Assembly: GCA_016946835.1 (NCBI GenBank)
Contig: JACVTC010000172.1
Location: 115,001-179,000, forward strand
Direction of reading: 5' to 3'
DNA: 64,000 nt
Source of the DNA: Neocallimastix lanati (nom. inval.)
Lineage: Eukaryota; Neocallimastigomycota; Neocallimastigomycetes; Neocallimastigales; Neocallimastigaceae
The notes under the pieces were generated by a model that worked only from the letters and a program-made list of their open reading frames with translations, was not told the origin of the DNA and made no database searches. This document shows, one piece after another, positions 12,394-26,675 of the stretch (its first letter is position 1; every line of letters starts with the position of its first letter). The position numbers and the translations under genes are program-made.

Positions 12394-15300
12394 ATGTTTT
12401 TAAAAAAAATTGAAGATAAAAAAATAAATTCACTTATATTTGATGATGAGAAGAAAAACAAACCTTTAGATCCTACTATAGTTGATTTATTATCGAAACT
12501 TGATATTCAATGGTATGTTTTATAAAAATTATTAATTTAAAAATAAAGTCTAAGAGTAATGAGAATGTAAATATTCTTAAAATATATTATATATTTTTAA
12601 ATTATTATTATTATTTTTTATTATTTTTTTTATTTAAAAAAAAAATAATAATATTGAAATAGGGATTTTATGATAAATGAAGAGGTATATATATAATATA
12701 AGATTTTTGATAAGTGAAAATATATTAATTTTTTTTTTTTTTTTTTTAAATAAATAAATAATATTGAAGTTCAATCCAGTATCCGTTGCCCTTTCATTAT
12801 TGGATAATAGTTCATTAGGTAGAAATGAAGATGATTTTAATGAAATGCTTGATAGTTTAAATAAAGCAATGGATATTATTGTTAATGGTATTATATATAT
12901 ATATATTATTGTTTTATTGTATTAAAATATTTTTCTTATGCCTATAATTTAAATTATTTTTGTTATAAAAAGAATCGTATCTTTCATTTAATAATTCTAT
13001 TTATACGTTTAGTGGGGTGGTTGGAAATCTTACAGGTAAAATATTTATTTAAGATAAATAAATAGATAAATAAATAAATAAATAAATAAATAAAAATATA
13101 CTATTTTATAAAAAAATTCTAATTTGAATTTAAAGATTCTCAAAAAAGAGTAAGAGAAATGAAGCAATCATTAATTCATTGCAAAGAGTTATTACAATGT
13201 AAACGTTCAGATTTAATGCAACAATGGACAAAAAGCATTGAATATAAGGAAATGATACAAATGCTTGATACGATGTAACATCCATATTTCATAATAAAAA
13301 AAAAAAAGATATTTAAGTTCTTAATAAAATTATATATTATTTATTTTATATATATAGTGATGAATTAAGAGATGCTCCAGACAAAATATTAGAATTAATA
13401 TCTTCAAAACATTATCTTACTGCAACAAAATATTTATTAAAATATCTTGAAATTGCAAATAATATTGATTATCAAAGTATTGGTGCTTTAGATGATATTC
13501 GTCATGATTTAAACATTATTAAAGCTGTAATTACTTAATTTTTCAATATAAATAATTAAAAATATTTAATTAATATATTATTTAATAAAAAAATTAATAC
13601 ATTGTATTTTAGTCAATATATAATTCTTTAATTGAAGATTTGCATAATCATATTTATTTAAAAAGCAAGTTTTGTACTTTACAAAATAGTAATGAAGACA
13701 ATGAAAGTAATTTTTTATTTTAAAACAAATTATTAAAATTATTTTTAATATTATTATTAAATATTAAAATGTAAAATTTATATATTCTTTTATGTTAAGA
13801 TAATTTATTTAATGGAAATGATATAATTCAAAGGTAAAATTTATAAAATTACATCCATATTAATATATTAATGTTAGTTTTAAAATTTATAAAATTATTG
13901 ATTTTTTTTTTTTAATTTTTAATTATATTTTTGATTGAAAAAAAAAGTCAATTAAAATTAAATGATGAAAATTCTTCAACAAAAAAAAAGAATTCATATA
14001 ATAAAAATGAAAAAAAATTTGGTGAGCAATTACTTAATATTAAAAGATAATTATGATATTATATTAATATGAAATAAATTATATATATATAGAACATATG
14101 AATACAAGTAAATTATTTTATAAAAAATTGGATGAAAATTATCAAAATGAAGAAGTAAGTTGAAAAAATAAAATCAATGTAAATTTTTTAAAATTAATTT
14201 CAAAAATTAATTAAATAATAATATTTATTAAAGATTGTTGAAGATCCTGAGAAGAATCCAGAATTAGATTCATATAATTTTATGAAAATTATACTAGAAT
14301 GTTTAAGATTATTGGAGCAACTTCCAGAAGCATTGGAGGTAATATTTTATTTAAATGAATAATAAATATTTTATATATTAAATTAAATAAATATATATTA
14401 AAAAAAATTAGACTATCAGACAAAGACTTCCACTTGAATTATATAGTGTTGTTGAAAAAACAATTAATGAAATTGATAAAAAGTAAGTGCATTTTAATTA
14501 TAATAATAATAATAATGAAGATAATAACAATAATTATAATATATAATAATAATAATAATAATAAATAATAATAAATAATAATAAATAATAATAATAAATA
14601 ATAATAATTAATAATAATTAATAATAATAATTATAATAATTATAATTAATATTATAAATTATCTTTTTTAGAAATGAAAATTCCTATAATATTAGTAAAA
14701 ATTCAAAGCATATATTTAAATCGAAAAATATATCTGATCTTATAGGAATTAATTCACAAGAAGCAAAATCTAATTTACTTAAAGATATGCTTAAACTTTT
14801 ATATTCAAAACTCGATTCAATTGTACAAATACATGCATTTATTTTAAATACGTCAGAAAAAATGTTAAAAGTAATTAATAAATAAACAATATATATATAA
14901 TTAATATTCATACAATTATTGAATTATTGATTACTTTATATTTTATTTTTTATTTTCATATTTATTTTAAAATCTAATATATTTATATATATATATATTT
15001 TTAATTTAAAAAAAATTTTTCAATAGTTAGAAGGAATTCAGTGTAAGTTAAATTAAATTAATAATATATATATATAATATTGATTGTATCAATATTCATT
15101 ATTGAAATTATATATAATAAAATAGCAACTACATATACAATAAGAGATGTTTGGATTGCAGTTCAAAATGAAGTAATAATTATATTTAATGAATTGAAAC
15201 GAAAATTAAATTTTATAAAAATAAAAATCATATTAATTATGTTTAACAAATAATTAATAATAATAATAATAAAAAAAAAGATAAGATCACTTCTTTATGA

Positions 15301-17595
15301 CTATTTGACATCACCGGAAACAGGAACAAATACTTATCAAAATTTATTTTATTCAATTAATGAAAGATTAAAAGATTCCAAAAAAAATAGAGAAAGAAAT
15401 AAGGTAAAATTGTAATATATGCTTATAATAACATTTATGTTCTATATATTGAAATAAAACATGTATTAGTTATTATTTAGATTTATAGATGAAGATTTTA
15501 CAAAATCAACCAATGAACTCTTTAAAAAGAACAATATATATGATAATGTGTTAAAAGATGTTATTAAAAGAAAAGAACATAACCATACACAGTCGTTAAT
15601 TGTTATTGATAAATATTCAAATTCCCATAAAGTTATTGGACATAAACTTCTTCTTCCTCCAGATTCCAGAAGGGTATTAGCTATATTTAAACCTACATGT
15701 GATTTTATGGAAAAAATGGAAAATATTGTATCAATATCTAAAGGGTAATATAAATTAATTATTCTTTTAATTAAAAATAGAATTATTAATTTTATCAAAA
15801 TATGTATATATAAATTTTTTTTTTTTCTTTTTTCTTTTTTTTTTTTTTTTTTATATATATATATATATTTTATTATTAAAATTATTTTTATATTTAATAA
15901 TAGACAAGATGATATATCAGATTTCAGAGTATTTTTGGATGATTTTATATGCAATATATTCTTACCTCAAATGGAAGAAAAAGTAATGGAATATTTTCAT
16001 TTATATATTTCAGGTAGCAATATTTTAAAGATAAATTAATATAAACATTAATAATGTGTATTTAAATTTTAGTATTTTAAATTTAATAAATAAATGAATA
16101 AAATCATAGGTGAAGATGAATTCCAAGCAGAATTAAATGAATCATTATATCCATGGCCATTATTAAAAGTCTATTATATTTAAATTTTATTTATTCAATA
16201 ATAATAAACAAAAATTTTGATAATAAATAGTATATTAATTATTTATATTATAAATTGTTATTATATATATAGAGTTCCGTAGCTTGTGTAATAATAACAA
16301 AGGGTCTATGTTCTACAATTAATGATGTCCCAATTCATCAGGAAAAATTTATATATATGATAGAAGAAATTATCAATAAATATTACGAAAAATGTGTACT
16401 CCGTTTTAAAGGTTAATATAAACTGAACGAATAACTTTTGAAGTAAATTAATAAAATTGAAATATATTTACATATATATAAATATTTTTTTAAATAGCCT
16501 TACTCTCATGTGACCAATCAATTACAAATAATGATCAAACAATATGTTCTAAATGGATTAAAGAAGAAGAAATTATTCAATTATTATCACAAAATTCCAA
16601 CTTGTTAAATAGATCAGTTAGGTTTTAAATTTAATATATTATTTAAAAGAAAAAAAATAATAATAATAATTATCATGAAAATATAAAATTCAATATTAGT
16701 GCTAATTAAATTTATTTATATTTGTAGGACTTAATTAACAAAGATTTAGATGGAAAGTTAGCAAAGGAAGTAAATATTTAAAGGAAATATAACTAGTAAT
16801 TAATTTAATGAAGATGTATATTAATAATTAATTATATTCTCTTTTTTTTTTAAAAAAAAAATAAAATAAAATAAAAAAAGGAACTAAATATAGAATTAGG
16901 ACTGAAGGAGGATAGATCTTTTGAAAGAGGTGAATTAATATTTGATTATAACAAGTTAGAAGCATTAGCAAATCTTAACCATAGTTTGGTAATATTAATT
17001 TTTAAAATAAAAAAAAAACAAAATAAAAAAAAACAAAATTTAAGTATTAAAAAATATTTTTAATGCAAAATATTTTTATTAATACTAAAAAATGCATATA
17101 TCAATAGGAATGGCTTGTATTACAAATTAAACGTTTATTAAGTCAAAATATAAAAATAAATAAAACCACTTTAGATGAAAAGATCATGTCGTCTTCTTCT
17201 AGTTTAGAAATAAATGTATATAATATTATATTATTATAAAACTTAAATAAAATTTAAAATTATTATAAAATCCTTATTAATATCTAATTATGAATAGGAT
17301 TTAATGAATACCAATTCAAATGAGAGTCTTGCAATGCATCAACCAAAAAGTGATAAACCCATATCATTAGAAATTTCAGAAGAAATGCAAAAGTATTATT
17401 TATATATAAAATATAATTATAATTATTAATTAATTATTGATACATTTATTAAAAAAATAAAATTTTGTATTAGTCGTATAGTTTCTATTTTAAATAATTT
17501 CCAAAATTTATCAGAAATGTGTCTGTATGCTTTAAGAATTGAATTACGTTGTCATGCAATGTTTTATTTAGATTTATCATTTAGAGAAGTAATTG

Positions 17596-17659
<64 letters not shown>

Positions 17660-19293
17660 TTTCTCAATTTAAATTATAAAAAAAAAAAAATTTTTTTATT
17701 ATTAGGGAAATTTCCTTTTAGATAATGAAATTCCTGAACCAGATTCATATGTATTCATGCTCAATAAAGATTTAATTAAATGTGAAGAAATAATGAAATC
17801 AATTTTAAAACCAAATAAGAATAGATTTTTATTTAACGATTTAGGATCATTAATGGTTAACATTTTAATGACGAATGTTAAATATATAAAATGTATCAAT
17901 AAAAACGGAATTTTAAGATTAGGAAGAAATGTTAGATCTATCCAACAGGTAAATATTAAAAATTTAGCAAAAAAAAAATAAAGTAAAAGTAAAATAAAAT
18001 AAATAAATAGTGAAGTATTATAAAATAGTAAAATGTTAAAATAAAATAATAAAATAAAATAAAAAAAATAGTAATAAAATAAAATAAAATAAATAGTGAA
18101 ATAACATATAGATAAAGTTATAATAAAAATAAAATAAAATAAATAGTTGAAATATAAATATATAGTACAGATTAAATAAAATAAAATAAAATAAATAGTT
18201 GAAATATAAATATAAATATAGTACATATTAAATAAAATAAAAAAAATAAATAGTTGAAATATAAATATATAGTACAGATTAAATAAAATAAAATAAAATA
18301 AAATAAATAGTTGAAATATAAATATAAATATAGTACATATTAAATAAAATAAAAAAAATAAATAGTTGAAATATAAATATACAGTACAGATTAAATAAAA
18401 TAAAATAAAATAAATAGTTGAAATATAAATATAAATATAGTACATATTAAATAAAATAAAAAAAAATAAATAGTTGAAATATAAATATATAGTACAGATT
18501 AAATAAAATAAAATAAAATAAAATAAATAGTTGAAATATAAATATAAATATAGTACATATTAAATAAAATAAAAAAAATAAATAGTTGAAATATAAATAT
18601 ATAGTACAGATTAAATAAAATAAAATAAAATAAATAGTTGAAATATAAATATAAATATAGTACATATTAAATAAAATAAAAAAAATAAATAGTTGAAATA
18701 TAAATATAAATATAGTATAAATTGAATAAGATAAAAATTATTAAATAAAATAAAAATAATGTAAAAAAAAATGTAGTATTAAATAAATAAATTTATAATT
18801 TATTAATTTATTTTATATAATATTAAGGTTTTAAATAGTATCTCGGGTTCATACGAATCCAGTATGGACATAGCAAAGGAATACTTTGAACTTCTAGATC
18901 TCGATTCAGAAGTATTTATTTTTAAAAATTAAATATCAATTAAAAACCTATATTAATATATATAGTTTAGCAAATTAACAAATAACTTAATATATTATTA
19001 ATTTTTAATAGGAATTTATGAAAAAAATAGAAGATAATGGTCAAGGTCCATTTACTTATGAGCAATTAAAATTCTTATTAGATTTGATGAATTCTGAATA
19101 CTTAAATAAAGATTTAATACTTCAAAAATTAGAAAAAGAAAAACAAATTCAGTTAGCAAGATCATTAACAAATATTAACGTTGATGATGATTTTGCTTCC
19201 CTTCAAAATGAAAAGAGAAATATTGATGAAATTCAAAATAAATATTATGAATATGTAGAAAAATTAAAAATGCTATGTTCAGATTCATATTAA
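12394..19293 (+). CDS. SEC8: exocyst complex component SEC8 (EXOC4)
   Basis: Exocyst subunit that tethers secretory vesicles to the plasma membrane. More than 25 small exons. The N-terminal Sec8 region reads LLSKLDIQWDFM, FNPVSVALSLLD, DSQKRVREMKQSL and DELRDAPDKILELI. The family core includes KNPELDSYNFMKIILE and RQRLPLELYSVVEKTINEID, then IRDVWIAVQNEIRSLLYDYL, GHKLLLPPDSRRVLAIFKP and FLPQMEEKV. The C-terminus ends in FTYEQLKFLLDLMNSEYLN and a coiled tail, SDSY stop. The start ATG at 12394 opens the first exon with a good donor after DIQ. The A8 run at 15380-15387 seems one base too long: the exon before the 15415 intron only joins the next one (FIDEDFTKS) if one A is removed. The intron at 17950-18828 is unusually large and carries a minisatellite. 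Confidence 0.9.
17985..18735. repeat. AT-rich minisatellite inside SEC8 intron
   Basis: About 10 repeats alternating between two related units. One has TTGAAATATAAATATATAG then TACAGATTAAATAAAAT. The other has TTGAAATATAAATATAAATA then TAGTACATATTAAATAAAAT. They are separated by AAAAT pentamers of variable number. The array is entirely intronic, between exons ending NVRSIQQ and starting VLNSISGSYE. It produces long false reading frames on the minus strand. Confidence 0.88.
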
Positions 19294-20117
19294 GAAAATT
19301 TTTTACATATTTTTCTTTTTTTTTTTTACTTAAACTACTAGTTAACTTATCTTTTCTATATTTATAATGAAAGCATCACTTTGAACATTAGAACATTTAA
19401 CAAAATATATTATAAACTTTCAATATAATATATACTATAAACAAGTTATATATATTTTAAAAGAAAGATTATATATAAGGGAAATAGTTATGATGAAAAA
19501 TATAATAAAAAATAATAAATTTTAAAATAAATTTATAAATATAAATATATTATAAAAATAAAAATATGAATATTCTTATATTAAAATATATTATATCTTT
19601 ATATAAAATAAAATTATACATATATTTGATAAAATTTTAAATATTAAATTTTTTAAGGTATATATAAAAAAATTAAAAAAAAAAAAATTTTAAAAAAATA
19701 AAAGAAAAAAAAATTAATGAAAGTAGAAGTAATAATAATAAAAATAATAATATTTATATTAATATAAATAATAAAAGTTGTAATAGAAATAATAGTAAAA
19801 GTAATAGGAATAACAAATAAAAAAATACAAAACATTTTTTTAAAAATATATAAAAATAAAAATAAAAATTATTTTTTAAATATATAATGATAATAAATAA
19901 AGTTTTTTAAAAGTATTAGAAAAATCGGAGTTAATATTTTTTTGATATATAAATTATAATTTTTATATTGGTTCATTTTTTGTTATTTATTTTTATTTTT
20001 ATTTTTATTTTTTTTTTATTTATTTATTTATTATTATTTTTAAATTTTTTTATTTATTAAATTATTTAATTGTGTAACATTATTTTTACATAATAATAAT
20101 AATAACAATTATAAAAG
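19294..20117. other. intergenic, no gene seen
   Basis: AT-rich spacer between SEC8 and DNAI7, two genes in the same direction. It contains runs of AAATAA and TTTATTTATT only. Confidence 0.5.
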
Positions 20118-23100
20118 ATGCCACCAAAAGCGAAAAAAGGAAAAAAAAAATCCAAAAAACAGCTTGAACGAGGTATAGTTGAGTTTTTATATTTAAATAA
20201 TATATTTATATAATATGGATAGTAGAATGGATAGTATAAATAATATAAATGATAGTTAATTATTATTTAAAATTGAAATTATTTGTTTTATAGAAAGGCA
20301 AATTGAACTTGCAAGAATTGCTGCTGAAGAGGGTATAAAAGTTTTTATATAATATATAAATAATTTCTATTTTTCAATATAATTTTAATCATATTCTCAA
20401 TTTTATTATAATAAATTATATAATGAAATTTTTTTTATTGAAATAAATAAATAAATTAATAAAATATAATTAAAAAAAAAAAAAAAAAGCAAGACAAAGA
20501 GAGCTTGAAATTCAACGGCTTAAAGAATTACGTGCAAAGGAAGAACATGACTTATTAGTAGAATTTTTTGCAAAAGTAAAAATTCATATATACTTTATTA
20601 TATAAAATCTATTTTATGAATTAAAAGTTTTTTAATATATGTGTTTAAAAGGAAAATGAACTATTGAACAAACAAGAAGAGCAATTAGAATTGGTTAATT
20701 TAGAATTTAATAACTTATACAAAAATATAAAGCATGAAATAGCTTTAGAAAAAGATGTAATCATAGAAAATATAATATATCTATTTTTTTTTATTAGAAT
20801 TTAAAAAATTCAATATTGCTAAATTTAAATATATATATTAAGTGGGATAAATATTTACAATGTAGTGTTATTCCTGATCCAAAAAATGAAAGTGATTTAA
20901 ATTCATTTATTTCAATATGGAGAGATGAACCTGTATGTGAAAATATTCATGAACCCAATACAGATACTTTGGAAAAGCAATTACCAGACATAGAATCAGT
21001 AAATAAATTAATAAAGTTAAATTTAATTATATCAATAAACAGTAATTAAAAATTATTTAATTATTATAATATTACAATAAAAGATACTATGCAAAGATAT
21101 ATTTAATGAGTATACCAAAGCTATGGACGAGAAAAATGATACAGAAATCGAAAAATTATATAATCATTTAAAATCAATTTATACTATTATAAATGCAAAG
21201 TATGACAAATTATCTTATTTATTACTTGAAGTATGTAAAAATAATTATATATTTAAAAATTTTAGTATTTAAAGCAGTAATTAACAGATATCATATAAAT
21301 TTTAATTTAAAGAATATGCCTTCAGAAATTAATGACCAAAGTGAAAATTTTTTATTTAGTAAAAAATTGTCAAAATCAGAATTTGGTCTTTGGGGAAATA
21401 TAACGAAAAATCCAAGGTATTAACAAAATAAATTGCTATTTGATAATTAATGTAATTAACATAAACTTATATATTTAAAAGATATAAAACATTAGAATTT
21501 AATGATAAAAGGCAATGCATTACAATACCAAAGCCCATTATAATGGAATCTATTGCAATACGAATAATATATAGAGAAGAATTACCAGAAATACAATTAT
21601 ATAAATCAGAAACAAAAGATCAATTATCAGTAATAGGAGGAATTCTATTTTTAGATTTATTAGAACTCCCAGAGCAAAAAATTGAATCAAATCAATGGAT
21701 GTTACAACCTGGTACAAAATAATATCTGTTTATTATCATTTATTATTACTTATTATTATAATTATTATTATTACTATTATTATTTTTATTTTATTTTTTA
21801 GTTTTTGTTTTTATTTTTTTTTATTTGTTTATTTGAAACATTATAAAATAATGTAGATATATTAAATATTATTAAATAATTTGTAGTTTTATCAAATGAT
21901 GGAATAATAAAAAGAGTTAATTATGAAATCATACCTCCTGAAGATACTGAAATAATTGATGAAGATATGAATTCATCACTTCAGGCTCAATGGTCAATTG
22001 AAGTAAGTTATTATATTCCACCAGAATGTAAGATTTTAGATACTGCAACTGTGATGCAATGGGATCCAGAAAAGAAAGTTTGGGATAATGATGGAGTATC
22101 AGATGTTGCAATAAATATAGGTATAAAGAATATACAATTATAGTATAATGTTAATATCTTGTAATGGCTAAAATTATAATTTAATAATTAATAATATTAG
22201 AAAGTGGGCTAGTTAAATTTAAAACCATAAATTTCAAATTAGCTGCATTAGTTCAAGTAACTTAATAATATGATGTTATTATTTTATTTTTTATTAATGT
22301 AATTGATACTTATTATAATATTAATCTAATTTAAAAAGGAAAAATTTTCAGAATATCCTATAATAAATTGGAAACTGAAATATATAAGTAGAAATCTTGC
22401 TGTTTTAATTATTCAAGGAGAAATCAACAAAATAGTAATTGAAATAAGTAATAAAGGTTGCCGATTAAAAAGTCCAATATTAAATTCTAAAAATGAGAAT
22501 ATAAATGAAACTTGGTATAATCCAAATTTATTATTAATGGTAATAAAATAATAAAAAAGAATAAATAATTTAAATAATGTACTCATTTATTAAAAAATTT
22601 TAAAATTAGAAATTATCTCATATTGGTTTAAACTTTAAAGGTCCAAAATCTGCCGATGAAATTACTTTAAATGATAATATCATAAAGGTATTGTATTTTT
22701 TTTATAAAAAAAAAAAAGGATATATATACTTAAATGAAAACATTATTATAATAATATATATTTATAGAATCCAGATGCAGAAAAGCATTGTATTACTGGT
22801 ATTAGTCAATTTTTACCAATGTTTAATTTCAGGAAATGTGAATATAATAGTGAAAGCCCAACATCCCAAGTTATATTTCAGTTTTTACGTAATAAAAATG
22901 CTGATACAATTGAAAAAAGAGCTAAATATCTTCATGATAAAGCAGTTAAAGAAGAGGAAGAATTACAAAAGAAGAAAGAACAAAATGAAGATGAAGATGA
23001 AAATAGTATTCCTAAAAATGAATTATTAATTGAAGAAAATAATACTGAAGATGAAGAAAATGAAGAAGAAGAAAATAAAAATGAAAATAAAAATGATGAT

Positions 23101-23830
23101 ATTAAAAATAGTTATGATGAATTATTTGATACTAATAATATGGAAGATAAAATTGAAGATGATGATATAAACGATGAAATTGGAACTGAAAATGAAGATG
23201 TAATATAAATATATTGAAATATTAAAATTTAAAAATATATTTATAATTCTTTTTTTTAAAATTAAATTATATATATATTTATTAATATATTACTTATGCA
23301 TAAAAAAGGAAAACTGGTTATCTGTAGTAATGGATGCCTCATATATATTAGATGAAAATAAATATAAAATCTGTTATATAGTTAATGAAATGGATCTAAT
23401 TACAGAAAATAATAATGGTAATACAGAAAATGCAGAAAATAATGATAATCCTGAAAATCTTGAAAATGTTACAACATCGGGTGCATCTAATATGAAGTCA
23501 AATACAGCTGATCAAACTCAAAATGAATTAAAAACCGGTTCTTCACCAAATGATTTATCAATCGAATTAGAAGAAGAGCATGATATTAAACATTTGTATA
23601 AATTTACTCCAAAAAAATATGAGGTAATTTTCCAATATTATTATAATTACAATATTTTTAAGTATTACTAATTTTTTAAAATAATTTAGGTTATGCATTC
23701 TGTATATCAAGTTTTTGAAAGAATTACTGATGAAAAAGTTGTTGATGCAATTAATCTTAATAGATCTGTTTTATTTGAAAATAATTTAAAAGTTATTCTT
23801 CATGAAACTGGAATTCTCATATATAACTAA
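20118..23830 (+). CDS. DNAI7: DNAI7/CASC1-like axonemal dynein-associated protein
   Basis: Starts MPPKAKKGKKKSKKQLER, the usual Lys-rich start of the family, followed by a charged helix (QIELARIAAEEARQRELEI). Then come the conserved N-terminal block WDKYLQCSVIPDPKNESDLN and FISIWRDEP, and the CASC1 C-terminal region with FGLWGNITKNPRYKTLEF, IPKPIIMESIAIRI, GGILFLDLLELP, VMQWDPEKKVWDNDGVSD and NPDAEKHCITGISQFLPMF. Exon joins are in frame throughout. A long Asp/Glu/Asn low-complexity stretch (about 22960-23600) sits between the conserved domain and the C-terminal VYQVFERITDEKV segment. In animals the protein associates with axonemal dynein and tubulin. Same strand as SEC8 and AXDND1. Confidence 0.88.
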
Positions 23831-24429
23831 TTACAATAATCCCTAATTTTATATTTGTTTTATTTTTAATTTTTTATTTTGTTTTATATACCATTGATCT
23901 AAACTACATAACATTTACATTTTTTAATGTATTTAAAAAAAATAATAATAAAAAATCATTTAAAAAAAAAAAATTATTTTTTTTATTTTTTTTTTTTTAT
24001 ATTTATAAAAATATAGTTATTAAATTAATTATTTTTGAAGTAATTATGTAAATTCATAATAAAATAATAAACTTCTTTTAATAAAAATAAAATTTAATAT
24101 TCTTTTTATTATTATTATTGATATTGCTATTGTTAAATATCACAGCTATGTTAGACTATTGTAGAAAAATGATTATAAATAACATATAATGACATATTCT
24201 TAAATGAATTGGTCTTTCTTAATGAAAAGTAATAAAATGAATAAATAAATACATAATAAAATATAAATATCATTTCTGATTTTAAGTGTTATATTTAACA
24301 GATAAGAGTCTCACTGACTCAATAATTCATTAATAATTGTAAATATCAAAATTCAATATATCAAATATTAAACATTAATTAAATATTAGAATAAAGAAAT
24401 ATTAACAATCACATTAAAATGACTAAATA

Positions 24430-25010
24430 AAAAAATTTAACTTCTACATGAAGTTCTTCAAAAACTTCAGCAAATATTACAAAGATAGTAAAGACAACAA
24501 ATACATCAAGTACAAAAATGAATGATGCTCCTTTTGAAGTAGAACCTCCAAAAATTCAAATAAATACAATTAATAAATATTAATATTTTAAAATTACAAA
24601 TGAAAACTTTCACCTATGGTATTCATACTTGAAATTATTCCTTGATTCTGAAAAATTAGGTAATTATATATTACATTTCGATATGTTGAAAATGCATTTA
24701 AGAAATTAAAAGAAAATATATCAAAAATCAGATATCATAACTAAGAAAAGAAAAATATTAAAAGAGTAGATATCAAAGAAAAAGTATATCAACGAAGATC
24801 AAATTAACAGAGTCTAAAATTGAAAACTTCCATATGATTTCAATAAAGAAACAAATTCCAACAAACTCCGTTGCTATGCCATAAAAATGAGTATACTACT
24901 GATAACTGTTTTTTAACCCATCAAATTCGTCAAAAAATAACAATATACTACTTTTTCGATACTAAAAAATAAAGAACACGCTACTTATGCGATGTTATTT
25001 GAAGAATTAA
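24430..25010 (+). pseudogene. decayed retrotransposon Gag-like relic
   Basis: Base composition is richer in G/C than the flanks, and broken frames show protein-like words: ITNENFHLWYSYLKLFLDS (about 24590-24650), typical of a Copia Gag start, then LLCHKNEYTTDNCFLTH (about 24870-24930), resembling a retroelement zinc knuckle. Stops and frame changes interrupt it throughout. Which family it belonged to is uncertain. Confidence 0.35.
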
Positions 25011-25198
25011 AAAAAAAAAGTTAATAAATATCACTATAATACTATAGTTAATCCAAAAAATTTCGTACAAAATAATTATTAATTGTTTAAAATTATTCTT
25101 AATTAAAAATCCATAATTGTTTAAAATTTTAATATTTTTTAAAAATTAAATTTAAAAAAATAAAAATATTAAATTATTTATATCTTCATCATTAAATA

Positions 25199-25543
<345 letters not shown>

Positions 25544-25615
25544 GATAACTACTTAATAATTATACTATATTTACTTGTATTAATGTTTTATGTAAACTAG
25601 TTAATACGTTTATTT

Positions 25616-25880
25616 TGGGGAGAGCGCGTTTGGAACCGCACGTGAATAGATATAAGCCACATGTTTTTTGAGATGGCGTATTATATATAAATTTAATTAT
25701 ATAAATAAATAATAATAAATTATTTAATTATTATTAAATAATTAAATAATAATTAAATAAATATTTTATTATATAATAATTTCTTAATTTAAAAAAAAAT
25801 ATATCACATTTTAAATATTTTTAATAATCATTTTGTAAAAATTTTAAAGCCACATTCCGAAACGCACCACCCTCCCTCCA
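25616..25880. other. two GC-richer islands around an A/T palindromic core
   Basis: Island 1 (25616-25680) includes GGGGAGAGCGCGTTTGGAAC and CCGCACGTGAATAG. Island 2 (25848-25880) includes GCCACATTCCGAAACGCACC and ACCCTCCCTCC. Both contain AAGCCACAT. Between them is a self-complementary A/T stretch. The function is unknown: possibly the upstream control region of AXDND1 or the ends of an old element. Confidence 0.4.
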
Positions 25881-26675
25881 TCAATATACATATCACATGA
25901 TTTTATTATATTTTTATAATTTTTACAATTAATCTTATTTTATTTTTATTCAATATAATTGATAATCTTAATGAAAAATTTCGAAATTGAAATTAAAATT
26001 CTTTAACTTAAAATATTTAATTTTCAAAATAATAGAATAAATTAAAATAATGTATTTAATATTTATATAAGCAATTTATAAAATGTAATAAAATTATTAA
26101 AAAATATTTAAAATATAAAAAAAAAAAAAAAAAAAAAAAAGTTTTCTAATAAAATTTTAAGAAGTACTGATGAAAAACTTCAAAATGAAAAATTACTAAA
26201 TAGTATAATTTCAAATAAATTTGTCTTAGTAAATTATTATTATAAATAGAAATACATATATATAAATTTTAATTAATATAACAAAAATTACTTTTTAATA
26301 TTAAAATTTTTAACATAATATAAATAGTAATATTTAAATCTATATTTATTTCTATCTTTTTTTATTTTAAAGAACCTAATAAAAAAAATTTTTTTTTAAA
26401 AAAAAATAAATATATTGTATTAATAAATTAATCACACTTCTAATATTATTAATTCAAAACTTCAACATCTAATAATTTTTTTATTTATTTATTTTTCTAA
26501 TATCTCTATTTTTTTAAATTTAGTGCATAAAAATCTTAAAATTTAAAATGAAATAAAATTTTTTTAAACTTAAATTTTTAATTTTTTGTTATCATTTATT
26601 TAACTTTATGTGGAATATGTAATTTAGTCATATTATTTATTTTATTATTAAAGAAATAGCATTGAATATATAATT

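Noticed and set aside
17702-18665. Long minus-strand frames rich in Phe, Tyr, Leu and Ile (247 and 72 codons)
   Set aside because: They are the antisense of the intronic minisatellite and of a SEC8 exon; the repeat simply lacks stops in that frame.
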